Positions 37,095 to 46,140 of a stretch of DNA of 64,000 bases are shown in pieces. The position numbers were made by a program, and so were the translations under genes. This DNA comes from Rhizobium mesosinicum (GTDB lineage: Bacteria; Pseudomonadota; Alphaproteobacteria; Rhizobiales; Rhizobiaceae): positions 248,001 through 312,000 of the forward strand of contig NZ_JAEUAK010000003.1 in NCBI RefSeq assembly GCF_019511345.1, in the 5' to 3' direction. Numbering within the stretch: the first letter of the stretch is position 1; each line of letters opens with the position of its first letter. The notes beneath the pieces are model-generated. The model was not told the DNA's origin. It did not search any database and worked only from the letters and a program-made list of their open reading frames with translations.

Positions 37095-37945
37095 TGTATC
37101 CTCGTCCGATTCCCGAGACGGCCGTCTGGCATCGCCGCTTCTATTTCCTGGCCGTATTGGCAGTACTTCTCCTATGGCTCTGCCCGCTCTTCGCCATCAT
37201 CCTGACCTCGTTTCGATCGACCGCGGACGTGATGGGCGGCAACCTCTGGGGATGGCCGACCGAGTTCGGGCTCATCGACAACTACACCGCGGTCTTCACC
37301 CAGACGCCGATGGCGCAGTATTTCATCAACAGTTTGACGATCACGATTCCCTCGGTGATCGGTGTCCTGGTTCTGAGCACGCTCTCCGGTTTCGTCCTGT
37401 CGCGATACCGGTTTCCGGGAAACATGCTGATCTTCGCGCTCTTCGTCGGCGGCAACTTCCTTCCTCACCAGATCATGATGATCCCGGTGCGCGACCTGAT
37501 GGTGCGGCTCGACCTGATTGATACGACGACGGCGCTGATCATCTTCCATGTCGCGTTCCAGACCGGCTTTGCGACGCTCTTCATGCGCAACTTCATCGCG
37601 GCTCTGCCCGACGAACTGTTCCAGGCAGCAAGGGCGGAGGGAGCCTCGCCTTTCCAGACACTCATTCATGTTGCGGTTCCCCTTGTCCGGCCGGCATTGG
37701 CGGCACTTGCCATCCTCCTCTTCACCTTCATCTGGAACGACTACTTCTGGGCGGTCGTCCTGACAGTGAGCGATTCCGTCAAACCGGTGACCGCCGGCCT
37801 TGCCAACCTGCGCGGCGAATGGGTCTCGGCCTGGAACCTCATCTCGGCCGGGACGATCGTCGTCGCCGTTCCTCCCGTGGTGATGTTCTTTCTGATGCAG
37901 CGACACTTCATCGCCGGCCTGACGATGGGAGCGGTCAAAGGATGA
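37094..37945 (+). CDS. sugar ABC transporter permease (MalG-type)
   Basis: A 283-residue permease with six membrane segments and the EAA loop ELFQAARAEGASPFQTLIHVAVPLVRPAL. The N-terminal FRSTADVMGGNLWGWPTEF is typical of the MalG class. AAAGGGGCGG serves as ribosome site inside the previous gene's end, which shows coupling. It ends 52 bases before the ATPase gene. Confidence 0.91.
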   Translation: MYPRPIPETAVWHRRFYFLAVLAVLLLWLCPLFAIILTSFRSTADVMGGNLWGWPTEFGLIDNYTAVFTQTPMAQYFINSLTITIPSVIGVLVLSTLSGFVLSRYRFPGNMLIFALFVGGNFLPHQIMMIPVRDLMVRLDLIDTTTALIIFHVAFQTGFATLFMRNFIAALPDELFQAARAEGASPFQTLIHVAVPLVRPALAALAILLFTFIWNDYFWAVVLTVSDSVKPVTAGLANLRGEWVSAWNLISAGTIVVAVPPVVMFFLMQRHFIAGLTMGAVKG

Positions 37946-37997
37946 GCGCCCTCAGGAATTCGGAAACCAGATCTTCAAAAGCAGAGAGCCAGGAAAC

Positions 37998-39143
37998 ATG
38001 ACCAGCCTCGAACTGCGACAGATAAACAAGAACTATGGCGCCTACCATGCCCTCAGAGGGATCGATCTTTCAGTGGAGGAGGGTGAGTTCATCGTCATGG
38101 TGGGGCCGTCCGGCTGCGGCAAGTCGACCCTGCTCAAGACGATTGCGGGCCTCGAAGCTATTACCTCGGGTGAGATCCTCATCAATGGACGTGATGTCAG
38201 CCGTGAGGAGCCGGGCGACCGTGGTATCGCGATGGTATTTCAGTCCTATGCCCTCTATCCGCACATGACGGTCGCCGAGAACATGGGCTTCGGCCTTCGC
38301 ATGGCGAAAAGGCCGAAGGCGGAGATCGATGCCGCGGTTGCGCGCGCGGCCAAAATCCTTCGGATAGCCGATCAGCTCGAGAAGCGGCCGAAGCAACTGT
38401 CGGGCGGGCAGCGCCAGCGCGTCGCCATCGGTCGTGCGATCACGCGTTCGCCGGATGTCTTTCTGTTCGACGAACCGCTGTCGAACCTCGATGCGGCATT
38501 GCGCACGCAGATGCGGGTCGAACTATCCAGCCTGCATTCCGAACTCGGTGCGACCATGGTCTACGTGACCCACGATCAGGTCGAAGCCATGACCATGGCA
38601 AGCCGCATCGTCGTCTTGAACCAGGGCGTTATCGAACAGGTCGGATCGCCGCTCGAACTCTATCGCAATCCCGACAATCTGTTCGTGGCGGGCTTCCTTG
38701 GCGCTCCGAGAATGAACTTCCTGATCGTCACGGTGAACGAGGTTTCGGGTCGCCAGATCAGAGTTTCCGCCCCAGGACTGGCACCTACAACGGTCGAACT
38801 CTCAAGTCCCGCAGCCCTTCAGAAGGGGACGAGCCTGACGCTCGGCGTGCGGCCGGAGAACATTTCCGTTTTCACGGACGGAGCAGAGAATGGCGCAGTG
38901 CGCGGCATCGTCCGCTTGGTCGAGCATCTTGGCCGTGAAACGATCCTCTATGTTGATGCCGGCGACCTCAGGACCGTCGCATCGGAGAGCGGAACCGGAA
39001 ACATCACGGTCCAGCTCAGCTACGTCGCTCCATTCAAGGCCGACCAGCCCGTGACGCTCAAGCTCGACGCTGCCGAACTCTATCTCTTCGCGCCTGACGG
39101 GGGCCGCACGATCAGCGCCCGCAAGGCAATCATCGACAAATAG
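37998..39143 (+). CDS. sugar ABC transporter ATPase (MalK/UgpC-type)
   Basis: A 381-residue ATPase with Walker A GPSGCGKST at residues 36-44, signature LSGGQRQR, Walker B VFLFDEPLSNLDA and a regulatory TOBE domain at the C-terminus (GVRPENISVF). It energises the two permeases encoded just before it. CAGGAAAC precedes the ATG. Such MalK-like subunits can serve several CUT1 importers. The GH42 gene follows after 18 bases. Confidence 0.92.
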   Translation: MTSLELRQINKNYGAYHALRGIDLSVEEGEFIVMVGPSGCGKSTLLKTIAGLEAITSGEILINGRDVSREEPGDRGIAMVFQSYALYPHMTVAENMGFGLRMAKRPKAEIDAAVARAAKILRIADQLEKRPKQLSGGQRQRVAIGRAITRSPDVFLFDEPLSNLDAALRTQMRVELSSLHSELGATMVYVTHDQVEAMTMASRIVVLNQGVIEQVGSPLELYRNPDNLFVAGFLGAPRMNFLIVTVNEVSGRQIRVSAPGLAPTTVELSSPAALQKGTSLTLGVRPENISVFTDGAENGAVRGIVRLVEHLGRETILYVDAGDLRTVASESGTGNITVQLSYVAPFKADQPVTLKLDAAELYLFAPDGGRTISARKAIIDK

Positions 39144-39161
39144 GTATCAGGATAGACGCTC

Positions 39162-41300
39162 GTGTCTGAAAACAAGTCAGCAAAAATCTCCGCCTGGAAT
39201 CCGGTCAACACCGACCGCTTTCTCGTTGGCGCTCCGCATTATCCCGAACATGTCGATGAGAGCTATTGGGAGCGCGACGCCGAGCGCATGGCCAAAGCCG
39301 GCTTCAATATCGTCAGGATGGCGGAATTTGCCTGGCATATTCTCGAACCTGAGCTCGGGCGTTTTGATTTCGAGCTGTTCGACAGGGCGATCGCCATCCT
39401 CGGAAGTCATGGCATCGACACGATCATGTGCACGCCGACGGCGACACCACCGCGCTGGCTGACCGTCGCGCATCCCGAGATCCTACGGGTCGATGGCAAG
39501 GGCCGACCGATGAGCCACGGGTCACGCCAGCACTGCGACACCGCAAGTCCGGTGTTTCGCGAGCACAGTAGGCGCATCACCAAGGCGATGGCCGAGCACT
39601 ACCGGGACAATCCGCGCGTCGTCGGCTGGCAGACCGACAACGAACTCAACACCAGCATGCCGGAGAGCTTTTCAAAGGCGACGCTGAGCGAGTTTCAACT
39701 CTTTCTTGCCGGAAAGTACAGCACGATCGACAGGCTCAACCATGCCTGGGGTGGGGATTTCTGGGCGACTGCTTACCAGAGCTTCGATCAAGTGGTGCTG
39801 CCGATCGAGTTCGGACCGACTTTTCCGAGCCCGGGCCATGTGCAGGACTACCACCGCTTCCTGGCCTTCTCGACTGCGCGCTTCCAGCATGACCAGGTCG
39901 AGATCCTGCGTGCCGTCAATCCATCCTGGTTCGTCTTCCATAATCTGGGCGGGCTGCGCGATATCGATTTCCGCGGACAGTTTACAACCGATCTCGATTT
40001 CGTCGGCTACGATATCTATCCGATGCTCTACGACGAGTTCCAGCGCATCGGCAATCATGCGAAAGTCCAGGCGCTTCATCTCGACATCTGCCGGGGCTTT
40101 TCGGGCAACTACATCGTGCCCGAGCAGCAGTCGAGCTTCGGCAGCCAGCCAGGCTTCTGCACCTTGACGCCGGAGCCGGGAGAAATGCGCCGAATGGCAA
40201 TGTCCTCCGTTGCGCGCGGCGCCGACGGGCTGATGTTCTTTCGTTGGCGTCCCGCTCATTTCGGTGCCGAGATCTACTGGATGGGGATCATCGATCACGA
40301 CGACGTCCCGCGCCATCGCTACGACGAAGCGAAGCGCTTCGCCACCGAGATGAAGGCACTGCAGGACAAGATTCTTGGCACCTATGTGCGCATGGACGTC
40401 GGCATTGCCGGATCGGATTTCGACAATCAGGAGGCTCATAAGACCTATCCGATCGGCCTGCCGAGCCCTCAAGACGACGCCGTGCTGCTGCATCAGTATT
40501 GCTACGATCGAGGCATTGCCTGCGGGTTCATTCATCCCGAAGACGATCTCTCGAAGCTGAAACTTCTCTATGTGCCGCACTGGGTCATGTGGAAGGGCGA
40601 ATGGACGGAGCGCCTGAAGTCGTTCGCCGAGGCGGGGGGCACGGTGGTGTTCGCCGCTCGCACGGGCACGCGCGACGAGAACAATCATGTGATCCGGCAG
40701 ACCGCGCCGGGAACGTCGCTTGCGAAGTTGACAGGTGTGCGGGTGGAAGATTTTGGCCGGCTTTCGGCACCTGGCGCCATGGGTCTGTTCGAGGTGATGG
40801 AGCGATCCGGCGGACTGGTCGTGCCGCCGAACAGGCCGGCGGAATCGCACCGGCGCGAACGCCGCTTCAAGATCGGCAATCGTGAACTGACGGCCGGGTA
40901 TTTCTACGAGAACCTAATCGTCGATGATGATGTCGAGGTGATCGCCGTCTGGTCCAACCGTTACGCCGAGGGAAGGCCGATGGCGACATCCAGGAAGGTC
41001 GGTGAGGGCCGGGTCGTCTATCTCGGCACCTATCTGACGCCCGATCTGACGGAGGCGTTGTCGGAACGTCTGTTCGGCGATGCCCGGATCGAACCGCTCA
41101 TCGCCGACTTGCCCGAGGGTGTCGAGGTGACGATGCGCATGAACGAGGATCGTCGCCTTCTCTTCATCCAGAACTACTTGGACAAGCCCGCCAGGATCTC
41201 TCATGTTCCGGCCGGCATCAATCTCTTGGATGCGGGCAAAGAGGTGGACGGCGCGCTTGCGCTCGAAGGTTATGGCTGCGCCGTGGTGCAACTCTCCTGA
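39162..41300 (+). CDS. GH42 beta-galactosidase
   Basis: A 712-residue glycoside hydrolase family 42 enzyme starting at GTG with AGGAT upstream. The N-terminal TIM barrel has LVGAPHYPEHVDESYWERDAERM, and the acid/base residue is E161 in GWQTDNELN. The probable nucleophile lies in the YIVPEQQSSFGSQPG stretch. A trimerisation domain and a small beta domain follow. No signal peptide is present, so it cleaves imported galactosides in the cytoplasm. It is the last gene of the ROK-controlled importer unit. A 6-bp hairpin (41312-41336) without T-run follows. Confidence 0.92.
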   Translation: MSENKSAKISAWNPVNTDRFLVGAPHYPEHVDESYWERDAERMAKAGFNIVRMAEFAWHILEPELGRFDFELFDRAIAILGSHGIDTIMCTPTATPPRWLTVAHPEILRVDGKGRPMSHGSRQHCDTASPVFREHSRRITKAMAEHYRDNPRVVGWQTDNELNTSMPESFSKATLSEFQLFLAGKYSTIDRLNHAWGGDFWATAYQSFDQVVLPIEFGPTFPSPGHVQDYHRFLAFSTARFQHDQVEILRAVNPSWFVFHNLGGLRDIDFRGQFTTDLDFVGYDIYPMLYDEFQRIGNHAKVQALHLDICRGFSGNYIVPEQQSSFGSQPGFCTLTPEPGEMRRMAMSSVARGADGLMFFRWRPAHFGAEIYWMGIIDHDDVPRHRYDEAKRFATEMKALQDKILGTYVRMDVGIAGSDFDNQEAHKTYPIGLPSPQDDAVLLHQYCYDRGIACGFIHPEDDLSKLKLLYVPHWVMWKGEWTERLKSFAEAGGTVVFAARTGTRDENNHVIRQTAPGTSLAKLTGVRVEDFGRLSAPGAMGLFEVMERSGGLVVPPNRPAESHRRERRFKIGNRELTAGYFYENLIVDDDVEVIAVWSNRYAEGRPMATSRKVGEGRVVYLGTYLTPDLTEALSERLFGDARIEPLIADLPEGVEVTMRMNEDRRLLFIQNYLDKPARISHVPAGINLLDAGKEVDGALALEGYGCAVVQLS

Positions 41301-41486
41301 AACATATAGCGGCCGGAAACGCCGACGCTCCGGCAGGTTAGAATGAGAGATCGAATAAGCATGGAACTCGCTGGGGTATCCTTAGCCCTGGCGGGATCAT
41401 TGGCGACTTTTTTGCCCGTCTTACTCAATCAAGAACGGGTCGGGTGGAGGCAATCGCCGCCCTCGACCTGGATCGTCGTGTGATTG

Positions 41487-41885
41487 CTACACCCAGTTCT
41501 CAGTCCTGACTCCGGGCATGCGAACGAACTCACGCATGTTGTTGGTGACGACGATCAGCCCTTCGGCACGGGCATGACCACCAATCTGCATGTCATGGGG
41601 GCCGCAAGGAGTGCCGGCCCGCTCCAGATCTGCCCGGACCTGCCCATAGTGCAAGGCCGCCTTTTCTCCGAACGGGAGGACTTCCAAGCGCGCCGTGAAA
41701 TGTTCAATAGCTGTCAAATTTTCAATGCGACGAGCGGATTTCTCCGCGCCGTAGTACAGTTCGGCGAGCGTGATTGAGGATATGCAAAGCTGTTCGGCAA
41801 GCAGGTTGAATTTCTCCCGAAGCTCCAGCGGGTAATTCTTCATGACATAGATGCAGATATTGGTGTCGAGCATGTAGGCGAGCAT
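41487..41885 (-). CDS. vapC: VapC-type PIN-domain ribonuclease toxin
   Basis: A 132-residue PIN-domain protein. The acidic site begins with D7 in MLDTNICIYVM and continues with the glutamate in TLAELYYGAEKS; GLIVVTNNMREFVRMPG near the end contains the VTNN--EF block of VapC. VapC toxins cleave tRNA or rRNA when not bound by VapB. The ATG overlaps the vapB stop by one base (TGATG), as in most vapBC operons. The second aspartate region reads GPHDMQIGG, slightly unlike the usual D-x-IAA, but within family variation. Confidence 0.9.
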   Translation of the reverse strand: MLAYMLDTNICIYVMKNYPLELREKFNLLAEQLCISSITLAELYYGAEKSARRIENLTAIEHFTARLEVLPFGEKAALHYGQVRADLERAGTPCGPHDMQIGGHARAEGLIVVTNNMREFVRMPGVRTENWV

Positions 41886-42118
41886 CAGAACGGCTCGCGC
41901 TCTTCGGTCTTTGGCTGCTCGCGCTCGTTCATGAAATCCTCGCTCACACGCGGGCCCGTGAGGAACAGATCATCCCAACGCTTGCCTTGGGGCACGATTA
42001 CGCGGCTGCGGCCGATTTTGATAATATCGACCTGATGCACATCTTCCGGAAAGGCGACAGCCTTCGGAAGCCGGACGGCCTGGCTGCGATTGCTGGTAAA
42101 CACTGTAGATCTCGTCAT
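41885..42118 (-). CDS. vapB: VapB-type antitoxin
   Basis: A 77-residue protein with an AbrB/SpoVT swapped-hairpin domain (STVFTSNRSQAVRLPKAVAFPEDVHQVDIIKIG) and a C-terminal tail that would cover the toxin (WDDLFLTGP...). The frame extends upstream to 42571, but the fold starts at ATG 42118. A perfect palindrome at 42128-42152, just before the gene, is the expected autoregulatory operator. It forms one unit with vapC. Confidence 0.9.
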   Translation of the reverse strand: MTRSTVFTSNRSQAVRLPKAVAFPEDVHQVDIIKIGRSRVIVPQGKRWDDLFLTGPRVSEDFMNEREQPKTEEREPF

Positions 42119-42127
42119 GTCAGCCTC

Positions 42128-42152
42128 ACGTATATCCGATTGGGATATACGT
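42128..42152. promoter_or_regulatory. vapBC operator palindrome
   Basis: ACGTATATCC (42128-42137) and GGATATACGT (42143-42152) are perfect 10-bp arms around GATTG, 10 bases before the vapB ATG. VapB-family complexes bind such repeats to repress their own promoter. Confidence 0.7.
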
Positions 42153-42679
42153 AATACGCGAGTTTCATAATTGCAAGTCGATGCCGAGTTCAGAATGCCG
42201 CACAGCGGTGGTATTTCGACAGTGAGCCAGTTGACAGAATCGCACTTCCCGATGAGAACGTAAAGCGAACGAATGGGAGGGTGAGCATTCATGATACGTT
42301 TCGCGCCGAAGATCCAGCAGAACGCTGCCTCAGCAATCAAAAAGTCGAGCGGCAACACGCGACCCGGCATCGGGCTATCGGACACTTCAATCGCTGCCGC
42401 CGAGAATGAAACCGACAAGGTGGAAGGGCAAGCTGCCGCGGTGATATCGGGATCTGCCGCGTCTGCCGCTAAGCTCCTGGAGTTGTCAGGGGAGCCACCT
42501 TCGAAAGGCAGAAAAACAACTTCCAGGAAGCGCAAGGAGGTTGCGCGCCCGGCGCAGCTCGAAGTCGGCAACCGAGGCCACGAAAGTGTCGGCGATTTGC
42601 TGCTCGACCTTTGACACAGGCTTCGAATACTGGTGCCAATGCTTTTCTTGCGCTCCGATTCTCTTCGGATTTCAAGGGG
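42153..42679. other. 527 bases without a recognised gene between vapB and lysA
   Basis: Open frames occur on both strands: a plus frame at 42291-42614 (107 codons) and a minus frame that continues upstream from vapB. Neither has a recognisable domain. The plus frame has GGGAGG eleven bases before its ATG and a lysine-rich end (SKGRKTTSRKRKEVARPA). I do not support either as a gene. It may be remnant DNA at the edge of an acquired segment. Confidence 0.5.
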
Positions 42680-43951
42680 TCATGTCACTTTCGCCGGATG
42701 ACTCGAGATCAACTCCATCTTGAAAAGCTCGTCGATGGTCTGGCGCCGACGGATAAGCCGGGAATTTGTCCCGTCGATGAGATATTCGGCAGCGTGAGGC
42801 CGGCTGTTGTAGTTCGACGACATAGACGCGCCATAGGCACCCGCTCGGTGGAAAACGAGCAGGTCGCCTACCTCGGCGGGCGGTAGCGCCCGCGTCTCGA
42901 CGACGCCATCTGCCCCTTGCGTGAATACGTCTCCGGATTCGCAAAGCGGGCCGGCTACGACAGTTGGGCGTAACTCGGATGGGCTGAGGCTTCGGCCATC
43001 GCGCGGCAGAACCGAGATTTCGTGATAGCTGCCGTAGAGGGCAGGGCGCATCAAGTCGTTGAAACCTGCGTCAACGAGGGTGAAGTGATTTCGGCCAGCC
43101 TGTTTGGTGGCGCGGACCTCGGCCAGTAGCAAACCGGCTTCTGCCACAAGAAAGCGACCCGGTTCGATCTCCAGGCGCACGGCATGACCAAGCCTGCTTT
43201 CCGCCTGCTTTCGCACGCTGTCCCACAAGCTGAAATAATGCGCGGTATCAATCACCCTATCCCCGTCGCGATAGGGAACTGACAGGCCACCTCCGGCCGA
43301 AATCGCCTCGACATCGTGATCCAGATCGCCCAGCAGGTCGGTCATCGCATGACAGACCTGCTCGAGATGGCCGTAATCGACGCCGGAGCCGATATGCAGA
43401 TGAAGCCCGACGAGATGCAGGCCATAGCGGCGAACCAGTTCGACAGCCTGCTTAAGCTCGCCATGCCAGATGCCATGCTTGCTGTTTTCGCCGCCCGTAT
43501 TTGTCTTGTTGCTGTGGCCATGGCCGAAACCCGGATTAACGCGAAGCCAGACGCGGTGACCGGGCGACAACTCGCCGAGCTGGTGCAGCATGTCGATGGA
43601 GCCGATATTGACCTCGACCTTGTCGTTGACGACGCGGCGCAAAGTTGGGCGGTCGAAAATATCGGCGGTATAGATGATGTCCGCAGCACCTGAGACGGCC
43701 AGACTGGTGGAAAAGCCGGCCCGCTGCGCGCGATCGATTTCGCCTGAGGATACGGAGTCCACAAGCACACCCGCCTCACGCATGAGCGAGAGGATGTGGA
43801 TATTGCAGCATGCTTTCTGCGCATAGCGTATCACATCGAATGCGCCGAGCTGCCTTATCCGATCTCGGATCGTCGGAGCGTCGTAAACCCATAAAGGCGT
43901 TCCATACTTATGAGTGAGAGCAGTGAGGTGATTGGCAGAGATGATGGGCAT
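42680..43951 (-). CDS. lysA: diaminopimelate decarboxylase, enterobacterial LysA type
   Basis: A 423-residue PLP enzyme that converts meso-diaminopimelate to lysine. K46 in RYAQKACCNIH should hold PLP; GGGLSVPY and GPLCESGD are active-site blocks. From memory it follows E. coli LysA closely through long stretches such as SPGHRVWLRVNPGFGHGHS. The start at 43951 (MPIISANHLTALTHKYG) fits the E. coli length of 420; an in-frame ATG at 43966 adds five residues. The start region is covered by a 21-bp perfect inverted repeat. It diverges from a LysR-type activator gene, the same arrangement as in E. coli. Transfer from a gammaproteobacterium-like donor is likely. Confidence 0.93.
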   Translation of the reverse strand: MPIISANHLTALTHKYGTPLWVYDAPTIRDRIRQLGAFDVIRYAQKACCNIHILSLMREAGVLVDSVSSGEIDRAQRAGFSTSLAVSGAADIIYTADIFDRPTLRRVVNDKVEVNIGSIDMLHQLGELSPGHRVWLRVNPGFGHGHSNKTNTGGENSKHGIWHGELKQAVELVRRYGLHLVGLHLHIGSGVDYGHLEQVCHAMTDLLGDLDHDVEAISAGGGLSVPYRDGDRVIDTAHYFSLWDSVRKQAESRLGHAVRLEIEPGRFLVAEAGLLLAEVRATKQAGRNHFTLVDAGFNDLMRPALYGSYHEISVLPRDGRSLSPSELRPTVVAGPLCESGDVFTQGADGVVETRALPPAEVGDLLVFHRAGAYGASMSSNYNSRPHAAEYLIDGTNSRLIRRRQTIDELFKMELISSHPAKVT

Positions 43952-43974
43952 GATGCTCTCACTCATAAGTATGG
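43902..43974 (-). repeat. 21-bp perfect inverted repeat spanning the lysA start
   Basis: Arms at 43902-43922 and 43954-43974 are exact reverse complements, separated by 31 bases. The 5' arm of the message contains the ATG at 43966 and the GAGTGAGAG ribosome-site region, the loop holds the ATG at 43951, and the 3' arm codes for residues around ALTHKYG. The lysA message could fold into a very stable hairpin here. Confidence 0.9.
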
Positions 43975-44031
43975 TTTCAAGTTGGGCACTGCGGTTTTTC
44001 ACAGAGAGGTTGACCACGAAACCGAGCATAT

Positions 44032-44049
44032 GAAAAATATCAATTTTTC
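44032..44049. promoter_or_regulatory. inverted repeat between lysA and lysR, candidate LysR site
   Basis: GAAAAAT-ATCA-ATTTTTC is a perfect 7-bp inverted repeat in the AT-rich divergent region, 33 bases before the lysR ATG and 81 bases upstream of the lysA start at 43951. LysR-type regulators bind such sites between themselves and their target. Confidence 0.5.
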
Positions 44050-44081
44050 CAGACTGTATTCAATTTGGATATGAGGCAGGC

Positions 44082-45005
44082 ATGGCTGTTACCATTCGGC
44101 ATATCGAGGTCTTCAGGGCTGTGATGACGACAGGTAGCGTCACAGATGCGGCCGCGATGCTGAGTACCTCCCAGCCAACGATCAGCCGGGAGCTGGCACG
44201 GTTCGAGCACCTCATCCAGATGAAGCTTTTCGAACGTATGCACGGTCGCCTCCGCCCGACTGCGCATGCTCTGCAATTGTTCGAGGAGGTGCAGCGCGCC
44301 TATTTCGGGCTTGACCGGATCATCAGCACCGCGACGTCGCTGCGCCAATTCGAGCAGGGGCAGCTCTCTATCGCTTGCCTGCCGGTTTTTTCTCAATCGC
44401 TCCTTCCGCAGACCTGCCGACATTTCAGCGAGGAGTTCCCGAACGTGGGCATTAGCATCGTTCCGCAGGAGTCGCCTCTGCTGGAGGAATGGCTGTCGGC
44501 GCAACGCTATGACTTCGGGCTGACTGAGGTTGGATATGTCCCTCGGGGCACGGAGCTAACCCCGCTCATAACGCTCGACGAAGTTTGCGTGCTGCCGGAT
44601 GGCCATCCGCTTCTTGAAAAGACCCTCCTCTTGCCAGGCGATTTCGAAGGGCAATCCTTTGTCAGCCTGTCGGCGATGGACAGCTACCGGCAGCAGATCG
44701 ATCAGGTTTTTCGAAGCGCCGGCATCATGCGGCGTATGGTCATCGAGACGCACAGCGCGGCGTCCGTCTGTTCGATCGTTCGGGAGGGGGTTGGCCTGGC
44801 TGTCGTCAATCCCCTGACGGCCCTGGATTACACCGGTCACGGCCTACATCTTCGCCGGCTGTCGTTCTCGATCCCGTTTTCCGTCAATGTCGTTCGGCCA
44901 ATCCATCGGCCCCAGTCACAGCTGGTCGCGGTTTTCGCGGCCGAGTTGGCCCGGCAAGCAGGGCTGATCGAAACCCGGCTTGCCGCCCTCATTGATCCCA
45001 GATGA
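44082..45005 (+). CDS. lysR: LysR-type activator of lysA (LysR proper)
   Basis: A 307-residue LysR-type regulator. The winged helix (about residues 5-65) includes TIRHIEVFRAVMTTGSVTDAAAMLSTSQPTISRELARFE, and the effector domain has IACLPVFSQSLLPQ, VPQESPLLEEWLSAQR and LDEVCVLPDGHPL. These blocks match E. coli LysR, the activator of lysA that responds to diaminopimelate and lysine, as I recall them. GAGGCAGGC precedes the ATG. It diverges from lysA, so the pair moved as a unit. Confidence 0.9.
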   Translation: MAVTIRHIEVFRAVMTTGSVTDAAAMLSTSQPTISRELARFEHLIQMKLFERMHGRLRPTAHALQLFEEVQRAYFGLDRIISTATSLRQFEQGQLSIACLPVFSQSLLPQTCRHFSEEFPNVGISIVPQESPLLEEWLSAQRYDFGLTEVGYVPRGTELTPLITLDEVCVLPDGHPLLEKTLLLPGDFEGQSFVSLSAMDSYRQQIDQVFRSAGIMRRMVIETHSAASVCSIVREGVGLAVVNPLTALDYTGHGLHLRRLSFSIPFSVNVVRPIHRPQSQLVAVFAAELARQAGLIETRLAALIDPR

Positions 45006-45057
45006 CGTCGTGGAAGCAGACGAAGTCGGGCGGGTCACCGATGTCTGTCACGTGTAA

Positions 45058-46119
45058 CTAGTTCAGCACCGGTTCGCCCGCGGTGATGCGCTGCTCACCT
45101 TCGTCAAACAGGTGAACGGCATCATGGAGCGGAGCGATCCGCAGCACATCGCCCGGGGCTGCTCTGATCCGCTCCCTGAAGACGCAGCTGATCGTCTGCG
45201 TGCCAAGACGGGCAATCACCAACGTCTCGGATCCTGTTGGCTCGACGACGGCGGTTGTCACCCCGATGCCATTGGGGTCGAGGGTGATGTGCTCGGGGCG
45301 AATGCCGTAGGTGACGGCGCTGGGCGGACGCCGTTCGCTCGGCAGGATTAGCCCGTCTGCGGTCCGGAAACCCTCACTCGTCATGCTTCCCTCGATGAAG
45401 TTCATGGCGGGAGAGCCGATGAAACCGGCGACGAAGAGGTTATTTGGCCGGTCGTAGAGTTCGAGCGGTGAGCCGGACTGTTCGATCACGCCGTCCTTCA
45501 TCACGACGATCTTGTCTGCCATCGTCATTGCCTCGATCTGGTCGTGCGTGACATAGATCGTCGTCGTTTTCAGCCGCTGATGCAGCTCCTTGATCTCGGA
45601 GCGCATCTGGACGCGCAGCTTGGCATCGAGGTTCGACAGCGGTTCGTCGAAGAGGAAGACGGCAGGATCCCGGACGATGGCGCGGCCCATCGCGACACGC
45701 TGCCGCTGGCCGCCCGACAGTTGCTTCGGATAGCGCTGCAGAAGCGCCTCAAGGCCGAGGATCTTGGCTGCATTGCCGACGCGCTGATCGATCTCCGTCT
45801 TCGGCATGCGCTTCAGCCGCAACGAGAAGCCCATGTTTTTGGCGACCGTCATATGCGGATAAAGTGCATAGTTCTGGAACACCATTGCGATATCGCGATC
45901 TTTTGGCGCCAATTCGTTGACAATATGCTTGCCGATCTGAATCTCGCCCGAGCTGATGTCTTCCAAACCGGCGATCATTCTGAGCAGGGTGGATTTGCCG
46001 CAACCCGAGGGGCCGACAAGGACCACGAACTCCCCGTCGCGGATATCGACCGACACACCTTTGATGGCTTTGAATGCGCCATAGTCTTTGCGCGCATTGT
46101 TCACTCTAACATGAGCCAT
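45058..46119 (-). CDS. sugar ABC transporter ATPase (MalK/UgpC-type)
   Basis: A 353-residue ATPase with Walker A GPSGCGKST (about residues 37-45), signature LSGGQRQR, Walker B VFLFDEPLSNLDA and a C-terminal TOBE domain (YGIRPEHITLDPNG). GGAGG lies before the ATG. It is the last gene of the second sugar unit and would power the permeases encoded at 48306 and 49145. It is clearly related to, but shorter than, the ATPase at 37998. Confidence 0.9.
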   Translation of the reverse strand: MAHVRVNNARKDYGAFKAIKGVSVDIRDGEFVVLVGPSGCGKSTLLRMIAGLEDISSGEIQIGKHIVNELAPKDRDIAMVFQNYALYPHMTVAKNMGFSLRLKRMPKTEIDQRVGNAAKILGLEALLQRYPKQLSGGQRQRVAMGRAIVRDPAVFLFDEPLSNLDAKLRVQMRSEIKELHQRLKTTTIYVTHDQIEAMTMADKIVVMKDGVIEQSGSPLELYDRPNNLFVAGFIGSPAMNFIEGSMTSEGFRTADGLILPSERRPPSAVTYGIRPEHITLDPNGIGVTTAVVEPTGSETLVIARLGTQTISCVFRERIRAAPGDVLRIAPLHDAVHLFDEGEQRITAGEPVLN

Positions 46120-46140
46120 TTCCGTCCTCCCCGGTCGCTG

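Noticed and set aside
41343..41483. 46-codon plus-strand frame between the GH42 gene and vapC
   Set aside because: It has a hydrophobic stretch but no ribosome site and no recognisable family; too short to support.
42291..42614. 107-codon plus-strand frame before lysA
   Set aside because: No domain, and the ribosome site is eleven bases away; kept only as unexplained sequence.
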